Positions 1 through 11,365 are shown, counted from the stretch's first letter. The stretch: DNA of 64,000 nucleotides from Hyposmocoma kahamanoa (GCF_003589595.1 NW_020655294.1:2340476-2404475), one strand, 5' to 3'. The notes: generated by a model from the sequence alone, not told the origin. Program-made: numbers and translations.

Positions 1-34
1 GCATGACTGGCTGGAATTTATTATCAAATTTCAG

Positions 35-155
35 GTATTGCAACGGTTCAAGAACTTCTGTTTACGGTATTAGGACGATTACTCTCAATGTTGGCCGGAA
101 TGCTGGTCGTTACCATTTTTGTGCCCATCATGGTCGCCACTACCGTTCAACTTAG
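35..155 (+). CDS. ERMP1: ERMP1 exon a (first in window)
   Basis: Acceptor TTTCAG, donor AG|GTAATA. The exon enters with two bases of a split codon and leaves with two. It encodes one hydrophobic span (LLSMLAGMLVVTIFVPIMVA) and ends in VQLR, whose Arg codon is completed by the next exon. Confidence 0.8.
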
Positions 156-3100
156 GTAATATTATTTTTAATTTTTTAATTTTATAATATCAAGTGATGG
201 CACGAAAAAGTCGTGCATCTGATGGTAAGCTACACGCTTGTCCATAACAGTTGCAGTGCCACTCAGAGCTTTAAATCGCAAAGATCCGAGGGGCACTGCC
301 ACTGTGCCCGTTACCCTGAGACATAAGTTGACAAGTGCCATGTGCCTTATTTTCATCAAAATAATCTACTCCAAATGCATGCTTATAAATAGCTATAACA
401 TATTTCATTTTCTTAGGTAGAATACACGAATCAAAGTATCCAATCTTGTTGGCAAGCAAATATTATGTGCTGCATACTACAGTATGCAATTCATAATCAC
501 GCAATACAAAATTACATTTTATGAGGATTGTGTTTACTACCATTTGTACCATTTTTTTTTTTAGTTACCATTGTAAGTATACATTTTTTTCCTTGATAAT
601 AAATGTAGCGGGTAATCGCACCAATTAGCTGGTCTCAAATCAGGAAACGTCTTGTACTATGAGTACCAAAGTAACGGATATCCGTGGCACTGTCCAGAAC
701 ATCCAAACCAGACAAAATGTACATGAGGCACCTAAACTGATACAATCGAGAAATGAAGTCAGAACCTGTCAGAGTGTTCAACTGTGTACTGTAGTCTAGG
801 CTCTACTCTATGAGTAGAATTGCTGGCTGAATATAGCTAGTGAATATAGTTTTTGTATTTAGAATGCTTTTGAAGGATTGAAATAAGAAAACAGAAGGTT
901 TTGACATATATTACATCCTAACCTGAAAGTGAAATATGTAAAAAATGTGAAATAAACCAAATCTTTGAAGTTAATCCCAGTTTATATTCTTAGATGTACC
1001 TCTCGCTACGCATTAGAGCTACGACCCAGTTACAGTACTCACCGACTTCGACAATCAAATTAAATTCAGTATGAAACAGTCCGTGCCCAGCAAAGAGCCG
1101 ACAGACTATGATCGGAAGTAAATGAATCTCCTAACGTCCAGGTACTTGGCGCAAGCTTGGTTGGTGGTCCCTATCTACTGGCTGCCGTACGTCATCACGG
1201 CCGTCTGCGTCGCACAGGTTTTTGACGCCTGGAGAACCAAGAAGGTATCACTTGATATTTTATTATGTTGCGGACACGATAACGTGAATAATTTTGTGAA
1301 AGGACTCTATAATTTCAAAATGCGAATGGTGGAGTTTGTGTAACTACTCAGAATCTCCTCACATGACTGCTGCCATGTCCTTCATCACCGCGCGTAACAT
1401 AACCGACATCATACTAAAGCATTTTAGTCAATGTGGATGATTTTTTATACATTTTATTAATGAAAATATTATTTTTTCTATTATTGTTTCTCTCCACCGT
1501 CTGCAGTACATAATATATTCGCTGTCTTCCTCTCCATGCTCTTTGTAAACTGCCAATAACAATACATTTTTGGTATGATCCGTAATATACTCGATGTTCA
1601 TTAAATGTAACTAAATTTCATTTTTTTAGTGTAGCTTCAACCGCTGTATCCGTGCAATGCAAGCCCAAGCAGCAACAAGATTGATTCTAGCTGTCATACT
1701 AATTATTATGACATGCATACCAAATACTATGACAGTGCGGTACTTTGTCACTGTGCCTTTGTTCATCATTTCGGTCATGTCTCTGGCGTCTTTGACCGTC
1801 ATCAGATACGTTAGACTGGAAGGTACGTAATAGATACTATAACATCATCATAACCCCCTTTATTATCGTTCTGTATGTTGACATTAATATTATATATAAT
1901 AAAATATCGAGTTCTTAGATTTTCGCGATTGTTATACATAGGAAATGAATAAATGGTTTGTTTGAAAAAACAAATATATACGATTTAAATCCGGAAAAAT
2001 AGTTTCATTTCCTGTATATAATAAAATACTTTTCAACAAAATTGTAACTACTTCCACGAATGTTTAAGGAAGATTTGTAAAAAGTGTTTTTACAAATCTT
2101 AGTTTGTTTTCCCGTTCTGATTGGTTTATCCATAAACATTACAAAATTATTGGTGGCATTCACCTTATCTCCTTTGAAACTGGAATTAGCGAAGAAAGAA
2201 CGCTAGTAGGTACATAAATATCATTGATGACGAACTTGTATGATCTCTTACAGAATTACGGAATTCTCAAATACGCGGTAATATCCAATTCTCCTTTATT
2301 ATTTGCAGCCATGTCGTAATAATCGAACTAACGCCCACGCTCTGAGTGTGTTTAATTATTATGTTTAAAAAAGACTCAATGGCGTGGGGAGACGAATTAT
2401 GGTCTCCTACACGCTTTCTCCCAACCGTGCTTTGACGTTTCATCTTAAATTCAAATTTACTGGGTCGGGCTGCTAACCATGTAACTCGGCTAACTTTTAA
2501 GCCATGATGGCGGGAGAGCCAAATCAGGTTGTTTTCACGAAGCACCTTGACGTTTTCCCAGCATGGCAGCACCTGCTGATGGAGACGCTGTGGTCGCTGC
2601 CATCTACGATGTTCATATTGACGCTGGCGCTGCGTTTTTGCGCGATGATGCTGCCGGTCATGGGGCGCAACGCATCTGACACGCCCGACTACCTAGTTGC
2701 GATCATCAACACGGGCATTGCCGTCATCGTCCTGTACACTATCGTGAGTCTTTGTTCTTTTCCAGTGCAGACTGGAAGTGTACTGTTACTTCTAGGATCC
2801 CTTGAAACATAAAATAATATAATTTATTATAATGCCACTAAAATAATAAAATACTCTGTTGCAAAACAGTGCCCTAGCGGGTCTTTAAACAAAAGCAATT
2901 GTCTTGTTTTAGATTTGGAACCAGCTTCAAATTCGTAGGTATCTTTGGTATAATAAAGTATATGTAAAAAATGTTTTATCACATGAATAATATACAAATA
3001 ATACTAAGTATAAAAACAAATTATGTACATGTGAAAGGACTATGACCGGTGCAATATAGAGGCATGCCCTAACCTTAAATTGGCGTGTCCATAAGTTACA

Positions 3101-6100
3101 CATGGCGCACTATAAAGCACATAAGACCTAAATTCTGAATTGATTGGCAGCGGATTTTTATATATTTAGTAATAAAAAAAACGACATTTCCTATAACTGT
3201 CTAATTATAATCGAACAAACTTGCATAATTACACTCCATATAATATGTATGTATAAGTATGTTGCAAAAAAGTACCCCTCTGCGCATCAGCTTCCAGCTG
3301 CGCTTCAGTAGAGGAAGCTGTTCCGCCTAGTTGTGAAAACTCCGAAATTTTTTCCTTGAAAACAACGTAGGTACCTACCTATTTATATTGCAACTCACAC
3401 TTTTGGCAACACTGGGCAATATGTTTAAAATAAACTGCAATCTGTACCCTCCGGGGTTTCAACCATGTTTTAATTAAGCCAGGTTTAATGCCCAAAGTAT
3501 TTACTACTAAATATTTGTTGTAAATCGTGTTTCGTTCTTGAATGATAATATATTATTACAAAATGTTTAATGCTTTCTGATCTATATGATTCGATTTGCC
3601 TTTCTATTGCATTGATTCGCTTGAAAATTGCATTGAAATAAATCCATACAAAAAAATCGTTCGATCGCATGCATCGATTCAAGGAATCGATTTTCGTAAA
3701 AATCGAATCATAATGTAAATCCTTAGTAGTGAAAATCCACAGATTTGTAAGGTAGGTATTCTGACGGATGCTTCTATTTCAACTAAAAAAGATTTTTTAT
3801 ATCGAAATTTGTAATATATATGGAATTGTAGAAAATTCCGTATTCGCCGTTTTGCCCACGATTTTTGGCAGAAACGGATTATAACTCGGTGCTTTGGGAA
3901 AAAAACCCGTTTAAAATCCAGGCGGGTTGATTTGGTTTTAACCCACTGCCCACCTCTCGTCGCCAATTAATACTGAACCGGAATTGCAACTGAACTACAA
4001 ATATTATCGAGGTTTTTGCGATTGTTACACATAGGAAATGAAACTGTTTTCCAGATTTAAATCGCGTATATTTATTTTTTCAAACAAACCAACGTTTCGT
4101 GCCCTTTACATGTCCCATGGTCACGGTTGACTGAGGTGCTAAAGTCATCAACCAGTTATGTCTAATATTAATGCAAACCACCGTAATTTTTCACTATAGT
4201 TACAAAAGTTACTAATTAATACCTTATTTTTAATTTTAAAACGTAATGTAGCATAAATTGGAATGTTACTTTGTACCTGTAAAGGGTCCGAAACGTCGAT
4301 TTGTTTGAAAAAACAAATATACGCGATTTAAATCCGGAAAAATAGTTTCATTTCCTATACAATTTTTTTTCATTCAAAGTAAACTACTGCTTTGACGGTT
4401 TCTAGACTATATTATCAAAAAATTTGTTTTAATGAATAAAGGATATTTAAAATATGAATTTACTGGACATGCTTAGTAAGATGAGAGCAGTAAGGGCAGT
4501 ACAGTAACTAATTTCATTCTTAGAACCTTTTTAAACATTTTGCTTATATGGCCTTATTACACAAAGGGTGCAAATTAATTAAAACCTAATATAGTGTGTA
4601 AAATTGATGAATTAGGATTTAATTGATATATCATTCAAGTGTTCAAGTTAATAGGTTTTACTAATTCTCCAATGTTTGTTTCAGTCGGGCATCGAACTGC
4701 TATTCTCACGCAAGCACCTGTGGATTGTAGTGGCGCCCGTAGCCATCGCCTGCATAGTGCTCATGTTCATTCCTTTCAGTCCGTACCAGGACGAGGGGCC
4801 ATCCGTGCAAAGGCATTACTGGTTTGTGAGTATCGCGAGTTTAATACATTCTACTTAGGAGCGCCATACACGTTACCTACATTAACAACTCTGCCATTGC
4901 ACAGTCGTAACTTGAAGTCGAGCCTTAGATTGCATTCATAAGTAAATGAGTCAAACCGTAACACATGACACGCGCGGTGTGTTACCGCTAGTGTTGGGTC
5001 ATAAAAAGATTTCCATTTTGAAAAAATCATAAATTTCAGAAAAATATATTTTTCAGAAAAAAATAGTTTTCAGAAAAATAAATATTTTTCCGGATATTTT
5101 TCCTTTAATTTTCCATATTTCCGTTTGACGTTGAAACCTGTCGAAATATGAAGTTACTGAATGAAAACGATAGGTCCATTAAAAAAGTTTTTTTTCGAAG
5201 TTGTGAAATTATATTAAATTTCGTTTTTTTAAGTACTTTATTTTATAATTCACGCTAAATAAAACTTCAAAAGATATTTCTAAACGTAAAACATAACATA
5301 TGAGCTTTTGAAATTATATTTTTCCAATTTTTCCTGAACTTTCCGGAAAAATTTCCATCATTTCAAATTTTTCGAAAAGTTACCCAACAGTAGATATTAC
5401 CACTAATTAACGAACTTAATATTAAACTTAAGGGCTATAATACGGACCCATGTTCCCTAAAGAGCTTGTGGCGGGCGTTGGCAACCAATGTTTAACAGAA
5501 TTTCAATATCTTTTCCCAGCACTCGGAAATAATATCGTACAATTACAACAACATGGAAACAGAACGCGTAGCTGGTATCGTTGTGACGAAGCACGACACG
5601 TACTCCACCTCGAGGGTGCTTCCCGCACTGAGTGAGAAAGGCATTAATTTGGAGTATCGATTGGACTTCCGCGAAGACTGTGAACGTTATGTACATTGCA
5701 ATTTGCCGCTCTTTGGCGTGTGGTTCGAGCCTCTGTGAGTTTATTTTTCTGTTGGTTTTGCTTACTTAGCTCAAGTCAGCGGAGACCGTCGTTACAGTAC
5801 ACTGTGTCACAAGGGCGGTAAGTAGACAATTACGAACAGAGGGACAGATTCATAATTCGTTTGTAAATGCTGCTCTGCTCGTTTGACATAATAGTACATT
5901 GTGTACTAAGGACGGTAATAAAGGGATTTTGGAGTCGAGGTTCGTTATTCCAGTCCCGCCCGTGAAACAGACAATGTTTTTCATCACACTTGCACGTAAA
6001 TATGATGTATGATTGCATGCAGGCTAACTTGACTATAATGCCCCAAATAAAAACCTCGGGCCTTTTTTCATCTCACTATCGACTATGGCTGTATTGAAAA

Positions 6101-9100
6101 ATGTAGGGAATGTTTTTCGTCGCTCTTGCGAGGAATTTAAGAAAAAGGCATATTCGAACCCTTGATTTGTAATAAGGCCACTAAACTTGTGATCATACGT
6201 CATAAGTGTTTTTATCACAAGAAAGTTATAAAAATAATAGGAACAAATTATATATATGTGAAATTTTATAATCACTTATGTATCATAAAAAGTTATCTAA
6301 CAATTTCGTTCCAAGAATCTATATATCTCTTTAAAAGTTATCATTTTGCAGATGGCCTTATTACACTATTACCAAGGATGTGAATAGAAAATAATTAAAA
6401 CGCTATAATTTAATCGTGCTATTGTTACATTTACAAAATGTCAAGCATGTCGGAAAAATCTTATATAAAGAATAATATTTTTTAAGCATTAAAACGCCTT
6501 TGACTTTGCGTATCTATGAAACAATATTTTAATATTATCTATGCTATGACTATGTCTTCTTGACTATATCTTTTAAAAAGTTAAATAAAGCCTACTTTTA
6601 ATAAATAAAATCAAAAAGTTTTGGGGTCTCGGCTCAAACTTGGCGCGAGGCGGCGGCGCGACGTTAGTGCCCGCTAGTAAGAAATTAGTGTCAAGATAGA
6701 GGAGAAGAATGAGATGAATGAGAGTGAGTGAATGGGAGAAAGGAGACGGAGCGGTGACAGGCAGCGTTTGCACGTTTAGATTTTGTTTGCTTTATCCGAA
6801 TATGAAAACATTATATCTAATAAAAGAAATGTGGTTAGTTGTTTATAAAAGACAGTAGCAGTAGATCCCCTTGTGAAAGAATTCGTCCAGGGAAGTATAC
6901 TGCCATCATGCCTATTTCTGCCGCCAAACAGTAATGTGAGCATTACTGAGTTCCTTCAAAACCTCTCAGAACTCAGTGTAAGGTTTTGATTAGCGCCTAA
7001 GGGTGCTGGTGAAATTACAGGCACATGGGACTTATCAACTTATGTCTCAGGGTGACAGGCGCAATGGCAATATCTACTTATCCCTCAGATCTTTGCGATT
7101 TAAAGCTCTGTGTGGCACTGCAACTGCTATGGACAGGCGTGTCATTTAACACCAGGCGCACGACTTGTCACTTGGTATAATAAAAAAAATGCAGATCATC
7201 TTAGAATTGAATATTTAAAGACGTGGAGCCTCCGACCGTTTATGTATATTATTATTGAATATAGATATTAACGCCAATTAATTGATGGGTGCAGAGTGGA
7301 CAGCTTGTTCATGTACACGGGTCCACCGGCGCCGTTCGAGCCCGATAACACGATCAGTCTCAGCAGCAGGATTTGCAACGGAAATGTCTGCACCTTCGAC
7401 TTCATTATGATCGGTAAGAACTTTTTTGAGCATCGTCTTCAGAAAAGAGTATCACATTTAGCAGCAGATTGGAGATGTATCTAACCTTACAGAAACATTG
7501 TATTTATACTCATAGCAAACTCAGAAAGTGTAGATTGAAATGTACAACCACACCAATTGCTTGGTCTCAAACTCGGGAATACCCTGTATTATGAGTACCT
7601 TCCACAGCAACGGAATTCACTATGAGGCACTTCTCAGAATACTCAGATCAGAATCAATTTAAAAGTTTCCCAAATTGGTCCTACCGAGTACCGAACCCGG
7701 GACTACCGCATCCAGCGCTCATCACAATGTAAACCGTTAGAGCACCGAGGTCGAGTCAATGGAAGAGCTAATAATAATTATGTTGTTCTTATCGAAAGAA
7801 TTAAATTTCACCCCGTATAAGAGACACTACAATTATAGGTATATTTTTAGCCGACTTCAAAAAAGGAGGAGGTTTGTCAATTCGACTATATTTTCCTTTT
7901 CGTATGTATGTTACATGATAGTTTGTGAAAGAGGGTACCTCAACAGTGGTCTCATTTAAATTTAAAGAAAATATTCCACCTCTAAGGGTGGCAAACTAGG
8001 GGTGAATTACTTTTGAGGTTGGTTTGTTTAGTACTCTCTACTGAAATTATTCAATGCCAATAATTCGAATGATTCCAGGCCCAGACCACAACTCGTTAAC
8101 GATCTGGCCTCGCGAGAACGTCAACTTGACTTCATGGACTTTCGACTCTCCGGTCAAGTCGTCATACATACAAAACGATCGCCCTGTCTATATAATATAC
8201 CATTCAATAGCTACTTACAGTGAAGTGTTTGCACCAATGCAGTTTAGTGTTACAGTATCAGTAAGTATAATTTGTAGTATAGGTATCTAAGCTGTAAAAC
8301 GAAACAACGTTCAAACGTTCTTTTGTCTTAATTCATGCTATGCATTATGTACACTTTAGCAGCAGTACCCAGAGCTGGTTGTGAAAGTGTTCGTCCGGGG
8401 AAGTAGGTACTGTACCATACCTATTTCTGCCGTCAAGCAGTGATGTTAGCATTACTGCGATCCAGTTTTGAAGGGTAAGGGTGGCCATGGGACTTGTCAA
8501 CGATGTCTCAGGGTGACGAGTGCAGTGGCAGTGCCCCTCAGATCTTCGCGATTTAAAGCTCTCAGCGGCACTGCAACTGTTATGGACATTGGACAAGCGG
8601 TCGCTTACCTCCTGACACCACGACTTGTTCGTCCCGTTACAAAATCATGACATCAGACTGAGGGTTCGTGTTATTTTCTTTAGCTGATTGATGGGACTCC
8701 ATGTCAACGATTTGATACGGTTGATCTAATAAAGCCCTCACCTCGTGGTCCGCTTATTTTTGCTAAATAACTTTTTATTGCCCGACTGCGGAAGGGTCAT
8801 GTTTTTAAGTGTATGTATGTATGTCTATTTCTTTTTGACGTTGTTCCCACAGCTTAAATGGTTTGATGGATGACATATGAGGTGTCGTTAGAGCCACTGC
8901 AGTTTTGTTCACTTTACAGGGTTTTGTCTTACTACAGGGTAAACGAGTGTTTTCAATAAGAATTGGATGTGACTGAGAGAATATATAATAATATTTTATT
9001 AAATAAATAATTTTTTCTAAACTGGCCGGTGGGGTACTTTTATACAGTAGTGAGTGGGGCAGTTTGGTACGTATCAAAGTGCTTATATTAGTTATTTTGT

Positions 9101-9876
9101 AGAAAAAATATTGTAATGTATAAAAACTGTTTCAACAAGTTATGGTAAAGAGGTGAACTAGTGACATTTTCCGCTATAGTCAGCTCTTCCGCCTGTATTC
9201 CTACTTCCAAGACTACATTACAAAGAACACTTTACAAATGGTGCCCTAGAAAGAAGTCTTGATCTAGCAAGTGCGGAGGCACATATAGCGGCATACTTTA
9301 TGAACAGTTCACCTAGTGCTGATAATAGGTGGCAACCAGGAATGGCACACTACGTCGATTCACACATTCTAAGTGCCCCAAGCGATGTATCAGAGTACCC
9401 CACAGGTAAGGCAGAATTGGACAGTTCCCATTTTTTGTACAAATTAAAATTTTCAATTATTCAATACTATTTATGAAAGAAAAGATTAAATTAGTAATGT
9501 TTATTAGTTACGTCATCAATTAGGTAGAAAAATATTCATTATAATTTCATTTATTAGCCCAAAATTAAAGTTAAAAAACATAGTGTACGAATCTGCCGCG
9601 CTTCCCCCTACGATCATTCAATCAATATTTTTGCGAAATGTTCTTTACCATTAACGGCATAATGCTATAATTTTTACGAAAAAGAATATTTACTGTTTCT
9701 ATTCCCAGGTTCCTACGTCTGCGCAATCTCAGCCCATTATGGACGTTGTGCTCCACTCGCATCTGATCGATCACCCCGAAGAGTTCACTCAGGAGTATAG
9801 CAATATCTTAAACGCTGTGCCCAAGTATTTCAACATTGCTAGCTTCCTCAGCAGGCGTAAAAATTACATCTTCTAA
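35..9876 (+). CDS. ERMP1: Endoplasmic reticulum metallopeptidase 1 (ERMP1/Felix-ina) homologue, 3' nine exons
   Basis: Spliced CDS, 5'-truncated by the window edge. Exons: 35-155, 1142-1244, 1630-1822, 2562-2743, 4685-4825, 5520-5734, 7295-7413, 8079-8260, 9709-9876. Every junction is GT-AG and the phases agree, giving about 475 residues to the TAA at 9874. The first seven-tenths of this part is hydrophobic, with about seven membrane segments in exons 35-4825. The rest is a soluble C-terminal domain carrying two close cysteines (exon 7295) and a hydrophilic tail. ERMP1 is an ER membrane protein whose N-terminal half is an M28 zinc peptidase domain; the metal ligands must lie upstream and cannot be checked here. 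Assignment rests on the membrane-region layout and C-terminal domain remembered for the family. I see no break in the reading frame. The introns are full of repeats. Confidence 0.8.
187..347 (-). repeat. Dispersed repeat R1
   Basis: GTTGCAGTGCCACTCAGAGC, TTTAAATCGCAAAGATC and CCTGAGACATAAGTTGAC. Other copies: 6866-7190 (+), 8362-8640 (+), 42482-42846 (+), 57455-57750 (-), fragments 47372-47470 and 49440-49500 (-). Confidence 0.75.
618..785 (-). repeat. SINE S2 (antisense copy, interrupted)
   Basis: GCACCAATTAGCTGGTCTCA, CTATGAGTACCAAAG and CTGTCCAGAACATCCAAACC match S2 in reverse. The copy ends where the LTR-like element starts at about 790. Confidence 0.6.
790..1012 (+). repeat. LTR-like repeat, copy 1
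   Basis: TGTAGTCTAGGCTCTACTCT to ...CTCTCGCTACGCA, with an AAATAAACC polyadenylation-like signal near 952. Two other copies in the window are homologous. The ends fit TG...CA. Alternatively the element stops at 994 and is flanked by TGTAC on both sides (785-789, 995-999). Confidence 0.6.
1142..1244 (+). CDS. ERMP1: ERMP1 exon b
   Basis: Acceptor CGTCCAG, donor AAG|GTATCA. The first base completes the split Arg codon, followed by 34 codons. It encodes a membrane span (VVPIYWLPYVITAVCVAQVF) ending in a charged DAWRTKK loop. Reading through the donor leads to a stop about 100 bp later, so the longer open frame is intron read-through. Confidence 0.8.
1630..1822 (+). CDS. ERMP1: ERMP1 exon c
   Basis: The acceptor follows a T-tract (TTTTTTTAG) and the donor is GAAG|GTACGT. 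64 codons plus one base. It encodes two membrane spans (LILAVILIIMTCIPN and YFVTVPLFIISVMSLASLTV) joined by a short loop, then RYVRLE. Confidence 0.85.
1930..2030. repeat. Spacer-less relative of the 4019-4357 repeat
   Basis: TACATAGGAAATGAATAAAT and TAGTTTCATTTCCTGTATA face each other around TTTGAAAAAACAAATATATA, so both arm ends are present without the middle. Confidence 0.55.
2562..2743 (+). CDS. ERMP1: ERMP1 exon d
   Basis: Acceptor TTTTCCCAG, donor ATC|GTGAGT. Two bases plus 60 codons. It encodes two membrane spans around LPSTMFILTLALRFCAMMLP and YLVAIINTGIAVIVLYTI. An in-frame ATG-led open frame begins upstream at 2504, but the pyrimidine tract and the phase place the true exon start at 2562. 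Confidence 0.85.
4019..4357. repeat. Inverted repeat pair (arms about 85 bp)
   Basis: The left arm has CATAGGAAATGAAACTGTTT, AGATTTAAATCGCGTATAT and CAACGTTTCGTGCCCTTTAC. The right arm holds the same words reversed (GGTCCGAAACGTCGATTTG, ATATACGCGATTTAAATCCG, AGTTTCATTTCCTAT). The spacer includes CATGTCCCATGGTCACGG. A compressed version without the spacer is at 1930-2030. Confidence 0.7.
4685..4825 (+). CDS. ERMP1: ERMP1 exon e
   Basis: Acceptor TGTTTCAG, donor TTT|GTGAGT, 47 codons in phase 0. It encodes the last membrane span (LWIVVAPVAIACIVLMFIPF) and then PYQDEGPSVQRHYWF, the entry into the lumenal C-terminal domain. Confidence 0.87.
4991..5391. mobile_element. AT-rich MITE with TGTTGGGT ends
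   Basis: Left AGTGTTGGGTCA, right TTACCCAACAGT, near-perfect inverted ends. The interior is a series of TTTCAGAAAAATA and TTTTTCCGGAAAA-like words. In an ERMP1 intron, about 130 bp before exon f. Confidence 0.6.
5520..5734 (+). CDS. ERMP1: ERMP1 exon f
   Basis: Acceptor TTTTCCCAG, donor CCTCT|GTGAGT. 71 codons plus two bases. It encodes soluble C-terminal-domain sequence starting HSEIISYNYNN and including VTKHDTYSTSRVLPAL and the pair CERYVHC. There is an ATG at 5553, but the frame runs upstream in phase to the acceptor. Confidence 0.85.
6866..7190 (+). repeat. Dispersed repeat R1, fullest copy
   Basis: From TTCGTCCAGGGAAG through TTTCTGCCGCC, ATTACAGGCACATGGGACTT, TATGTCTCAGGGTGACAGG and CAGATCTTTGCGATTTAAAG to CACTTGGTATAATAAAAAAA. 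The A-rich end suggests a retroposon. No coding frame. Confidence 0.72.
7295..7413 (+). CDS. ERMP1: ERMP1 exon g
   Basis: Acceptor GGTGCAG, donor ATCG|GTAAGA. One base, 39 codons, one base. It carries two cysteines five residues apart (RICNGNVCTF), likely a lumenal disulphide pair. The phase matches both neighbours. Confidence 0.85.
7545..7757 (-). repeat. tRNA-derived SINE, family S2 (antisense copy)
   Basis: Reverse of the 18985 copy: CACCAATTGCTTGGTCTCAA, TTATGAGTACCTTCC, CGAACCCGGGACTACCGC and GAGCACCGAGGTCGA. In an ERMP1 intron. Confidence 0.72.
7847..8046 (+). repeat. AAGTCGG/GAGGAGG repeat, family M4
   Basis: Begins GCCGACTTCAAAAAAGGAGG, passes GAAAATATTCCACCTCTAAG, and ends TGAGGTTGGTTTGTTTAGTA. 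Known to me as a very common lepidopteran repeat. It ends about 30 bp before ERMP1 exon h. Confidence 0.7.
8079..8260 (+). CDS. ERMP1: ERMP1 exon h
   Basis: Acceptor GATTCCAG, donor TCA|GTAAGT. Two bases plus 60 codons. Soluble lumenal-domain sequence with a likely N-glycosylation site (NLTSW) and a beta-rich stretch (PVYIIYHSIATYSEVFAP). Confidence 0.85.
8362..8640 (+). repeat. Dispersed repeat R1
   Basis: Same order as 6866-7190 with GTTCGTCCGGGGAAG, GATGTCTCAGGGTGACGAG and CTTCGCGATTTAAAGCTCTC; the 60-83 codon frames on both strands here are repeat shadows. Confidence 0.72.
8755..9060. repeat. Common lepidopteran-type repeat
   Basis: TTTTTATTGCCCGACTGCGG, AAGGGTCATGTTTTTAAG and a GTAT microsatellite; I know this phrase as dispersed in moth genomes. 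Coding frames here are not supported. Confidence 0.45.
9061..9708 (+). other. ERMP1 last intron, with an orphan open stretch
   Basis: Repeat-poor at 9100-9700. A stop-free plus frame of about 100 codons runs 9174-9475 (contains GALERSLDLASAEAHIAAYF, then RWQPGMAHYVDSHIL), with a possible donor ACAG|GTAAGG at about 9406. ERMP1 phases do not need it. I cannot name a family. Confidence 0.3.
9709..9876 (+). CDS. ERMP1: ERMP1 terminal exon
   Basis: Acceptor ATTCCCAG, phase 0, 55 codons and a TAA at 9874-9876. It includes VVLHSHLIDHP and ends FLSRRKNYIF. Tracts downstream are AT-rich, with an antisense RTE remnant starting about 230 bp beyond the stop. Confidence 0.85.
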   Translation, partial: VPTSAQSQPIMDVVLHSHLIDHPEEFTQEYSNILNAVPKYFNIASFLSRRKNYIF

Positions 9877-10104
9877 AAACTGTACGTCGAATGGATTAGG
9901 TCGCATGCGCTATTCAGATTAATGTTTAAATTCTAAAAATTGTAGATGCCAGCTGCCGGGTAACATGGCTCGACGTTGCGGGAACAAACGGGTTTCTTTC
10001 AAATTCAGTGAAGCTATATTGTCACACTGTAAAAAATGAACTCCTATTGTGTCACTTACTTAAACAAAACATTTCCCAAGGTAATTTGTTGATAAACTAT
10101 TCAT

Positions 10105-10440
10105 CATCATTCAGCCATACGACGCCCACTGTTGGGCATAGGCCTCCCCCAACGATCGGTCCTGCGCTGCCCGCATCCATCGGCTTCCCGTGACCTTTAC
10201 CAGATCGTCAGTGCACCTTGTGGGGGGCCTACCCACTGAGCGTCGTCCGGTGTGCGGTCGCCATTGAAGAACCTTTCCGCCCCAATGGCCATCGGTTCTC
10301 CTAGCAATGTGCCCCGCCCACTGTCACTTTAGCTGAGCAATTCTTTGATTTCCTCATTTCTGATTCTATCACGTAGGGAAATACCGAAAATCGCCGACCA
10401 TCGCTCTCTCCATTGCCCGCAGACTGACCTTGAGCCTTTG
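10105..10440 (-). mobile_element. RTE-type LINE, 3' end fragment
   Basis: On the minus strand it reads, with frame breaks, ERWSAIFGISLRDRIRNEE, LGEPMAIGAERFF, DDAQWVGPP and DRWGRPMPNSGR. These are the degraded C-terminus of insect RTE reverse transcriptases, whose order is GHIARR, RPRTGRRSVGRPPTRW, RDRSLW, EAYVQQW. The plus-strand phrase ACGCCCACTGTTGGGCATAG marks its 3' end. Confidence 0.78.
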
Positions 10441-10827
10441 TATGAGGCCCATAAACCTCTATTTATTTATATTAAACTTATTTTTAAGCTTTGTAATGTA
10501 TTAAATTGGATAATCATTTAAAACACTCATTACTTTGCAATAATTCATTTTCATTTTTTCTTACGTGTACAATTAGTCTCGTAAATACATATCTATTGAT
10601 GATTATGATGCTATTTATTAGATTATAAGATATATTTATCTTACCAGATGATCAATTAATAAATATAATCCATCTTAACATACTTTATACTCGCACGGTC
10701 TATCAGTGCGGGAATTCACATGGTGGCGGGTCCACACAATGGATCACGGAAACCAAGCGCGGGTCCCGCTTCGGGCAGCGGATATCCTCATAATTATTAC
10801 ATTATATTAATATTAAAATAGTAGTTT

Positions 10828-11365
10828 CTAAACATCTGACGTGTGTTTTAATGCCTAATTATGTACAGTTACATACAATAAGATTTACACACTTATTATA
10901 AGCTCTTTGTGATATGTTCAGGAACCGCATGTTACGACTGGCGAAATGGCGGCAAATAAAAACTTTTCTCACGCATGTCACACACCCGTAGTTTTTATTT
11001 TTAATTCATCGATAAACTAGAATCGGCCCCAACTATCATATCATTCGATATCAAGTAACGCGTGAAATTGTCAAAATTGTTTACTATTGACATTTCATTT
11101 CGAATAAAACTTCATCTCAACTGATATTAGAATTGAGGTCCAATTATATTGTTTTATTTTTCAGAGATGTTCGAAATTTGAATGTAATAATAACATCGAA
11201 TTCGATGTTATTACGAAGCAATAATAACATTTTCACAGATAAGAAATTTGTTCTAACAAAACAGTTTATCTTTATGCTGGTCGTAATTTGCGGTTTTTGA
11301 ACACATAGAAAGTTTGTGATAGGTGTGTAGATAAAGTAATATTGTTTGATGGACAGCAATACTAA
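10828..11365 (+). mobile_element. Non-autonomous element with ends TGTTCA..AACCGCA, copy 1
   Basis: Subterminal inverted repeats TGTTCAGGAACCGCATGTTA and (reverse complement) TGTTCAAAAACCGCAAATTA. Homology to the 41410 copy extends past these on both sides. No coding capacity. Another palindrome, AACATCGAATTCGATGTT, lies inside at about 11191. Confidence 0.72.

Noticed and set aside
8345..8650. Frames of 60-83 codons on both strands
   Set aside because: Fall wholly in dispersed repeat R1, which has copies with broken frames elsewhere.
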